A stretch of 64,000 bases of DNA from Pristionchus mayeri (lineage: Eukaryota; Nematoda; Chromadorea; Rhabditida; Neodiplogasteridae): assembly GCA_036245805.1 (NCBI GenBank), contig BTRK01000006.1, forward strand, positions 18,198,365 to 18,262,364, given 5' to 3'. The notes under the pieces were generated by a model that saw nothing but the letters and a program-made list of their open reading frames with translations, was not told the DNA's origin and searched no databases. Below are positions 62,588 to 64,000 of the stretch, in pieces (the stretch's first letter is position 1; each line of letters opens with the position of its first letter). The position numbers and the translations under genes are program-made.

Positions 62588-62911
62588 AAAATAGGTTGTG
62601 CACTACATGCAAACAGGTGTTTCTTGGTTTCATTGAATTCTTAAAATGCACAATTCACTACATCGGACGCAACTGGGCACAAATGATTACTTTATAGACT
62701 ATACTACTGCGAGAATTAGTGCTCCAAGCACAAAATGAAGGTGCGCATTGGAGAAAATTCACATCCAAGTGATTCGATGTTCTCCCAACTCGCACCAGGT
62801 GCTCGGACTCTCTTCATTCTCTTTCCTCGGAAAGAAAGAGTGTGACAATTGAAGAGAGTCCGACCAGAGCAAGCAATTCAATCGATAATCGATATCCGAT
62901 ACCGTATCCAC

Positions 62912-64000
62912 TCACCAGCGCATCTCATCCTCGTCGGCGATGTCGTTGGGATTGGCCATTCCGGGGATCTTCTGATTCTGCAATCGACATTAATTAGAAT
63001 TGAAACTACGATGGTTCGTTATCAGGAAGCCGCAAAAATATCGCCACTGTCAAGGACAATAAACATTTTCTCGTTGCCCTTTCACCTTTCATAAAAAAAT
63101 TTGCCTTCTTTAGGGTCAGGAAACTGTCAAATTAGCGTGTCAGCTAACCGCAAATTACCGAAAGTTTCGTGATATTTCGATAGTACTGAAACACTCGAGG
63201 AAAAAGCAGAGAAAAAATCCAACATCGCAACTAAATATTAAGAAAGAAATGGATAATACTCACCTGCTTCGCCTGGATCTCCTTCTTGCGCTCCTCGAGG
63301 AAGAGGTCGGAGGTGTCCTCGCCCGACTGCTCCTGGGAAGAGAAATACATCATTTTGACCACTGCTTACAAGTCGGTAAACCGATCGATAACTGGCCATC
63401 TACAGTACCTTGAGCTGTACGAGGAAGTCGCGGATGTGGTTCTTCATCGCCGTGATGTTGTTGTTGAAGGAGACGAAGCCCTTGATGATCACGCGCACTT
63501 GGTCGCTGCAAGCCAAAGTGAATGAGAACTGCTCTTGGTTAGAATAGAAACGATGATTTCACTGTTTCCGAAAGAAGAGCCAATATTCAGAAACCCTGCA
63601 ATATCATGTAACACCCTAGTGATACGAAAATAAGTTTTGGTCACTTTTGCCCACATAATGAGCGAACAATTGCCGTGGAGAGTAAAGGAGTCAGTTGATC
63701 GCACTCTTGAAACCCTAATGCACCAGGCTATCAACCCCTCAGAGATTTCCCAGTCACCCCAACTCACGTGGTTGGTAAAGTGCTGCACGAAGATGTTGCC
63801 GATGTGATCGGAGATGAAATCGATGTTCGCCTGGTTGGGATTCGTCAGATTCAGCGGCACCGTGATGCTCGTCTCCAGTGCACGGAACATCAGGCACATG
63901 ATCTCCGCGAAGTAGGTCATGCCTGCAATTAGTCAATCGATATTTAATGAATAGCCGATATACACGGGATACTGGAGATATACCGTACCTGCGACCGGCA
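62912..64000 (-). CDS. xpo-1: Exportin-1 (CRM1) C-terminal exons, 5' part beyond the window
   Basis: Karyopherin-beta that exports proteins carrying leucine-rich nuclear export signals together with Ran-GTP. Exons in transcript order: 64000-63989 (end of an exon that continues beyond the window), 63922-63768, 63505-63409 (strong acceptor), 63332-63264, 62977-62912. The product includes GMTYFAEIMCLMFRALETS, DFISDHIGNIFVQHFTN, DQVRVIIKGFVSFNNN, KNHIRDFLVQLKEQSGEDTS, DLFLEERKKEIQAKQ and IPGMANPNDIADEDE. This is the exportin-1 order near its C-terminus (RDFLVQIKEFAGEDTSDLFLEERE). The 63,768/63,505 junction is out of phase, so a microexon is missing or the upstream acceptor ending at 63,529 is used. 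The last codons CGC TGG TGA overlap a donor-like GGTGAGT, so a further exon is possible. Confidence 0.9.

Larger units (their letters stand above)
61182..62911. other. GA-rich intergenic region
   Basis: No gene seen. From about 61,650 to 62,330 the plus strand is strongly purine-rich (GAGAG, GGAGA, GGGGA runs) and includes a (GA)n microsatellite. The right part must contain the exportin-1 3' UTR. Confidence 0.55.

Overview
The window is nuclear DNA from a nematode, most likely a diplogastrid such as Pristionchus. This is inferred from the genes. The HSP90 gene reads exon by exon like C. elegans HSP-90/DAF-21 but is cut into 14 exons. Introns are short with TTGCAG, TTTCAG or CTGCAG acceptors. 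Three genes have a splice acceptor 1-11 nt before their start codon, as expected for spliced-leader trans-splicing. Nothing prokaryotic is present, and the species assignment is not proven.

Left arm (1-11,500), both genes on the minus strand: HSP90 (5816-1612, 708 aa, two GC-AG introns) and a FAM50/XAP5 homologue (10799-6439, 324 aa). The 622-bp gap between them carries two perfect heat-shock elements, one near-perfect element and a CCAAT box upstream of HSP90, so HSP90 has its own promoter. After that comes a 4.8-kb LTR retroelement (11,499-16,281). Its LTRs differ only by a 7-bp duplication and its 3.6-kb interior has no coding capacity, so it is a young LARD-like non-autonomous element.

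Next (16,799-17,976, minus) are three exons that encode only the C-terminal end of an enolase-phosphatase E1 (ENOPH1/MASA)-like protein. The upstream exons are not in the window. Sequence from one of its introns is duplicated exactly 1,400 bp away, beside a small block of satellite.

The centre (about 18,954-55,643) is one enormous tandem array of a 142-bp satellite: roughly 255 visible monomers, about 42% G+C, and a 500-N gap at 40,332-40,831. It has several higher-order repeat blocks (852/854-bp hexamers, a 1,278-bp nonamer, 710/711-bp pentamers, about 996-bp heptamers) and a nearly homogeneous core around the gap. Two old, inverted, diverged monomers lie just outside the right edge. This satellite domain is the most unusual thing in the window.

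Right arm (55,644-64,000): a five-exon F-box gene (+, 57,410-58,714) with a hairpin MITE in an intron, two broken mariner transposase relics in opposite orientation, a GA-rich intergenic stretch with a (GA)n microsatellite, and the C-terminal exons of exportin-1/CRM1 (minus, running off the right edge). The protein genes form no shared pathway: chaperone, nuclear/RNA-associated factor, methionine salvage, ubiquitin-ligase adaptor and nuclear export are unrelated. The window is a euchromatic gene neighbourhood interrupted by a satellite block.
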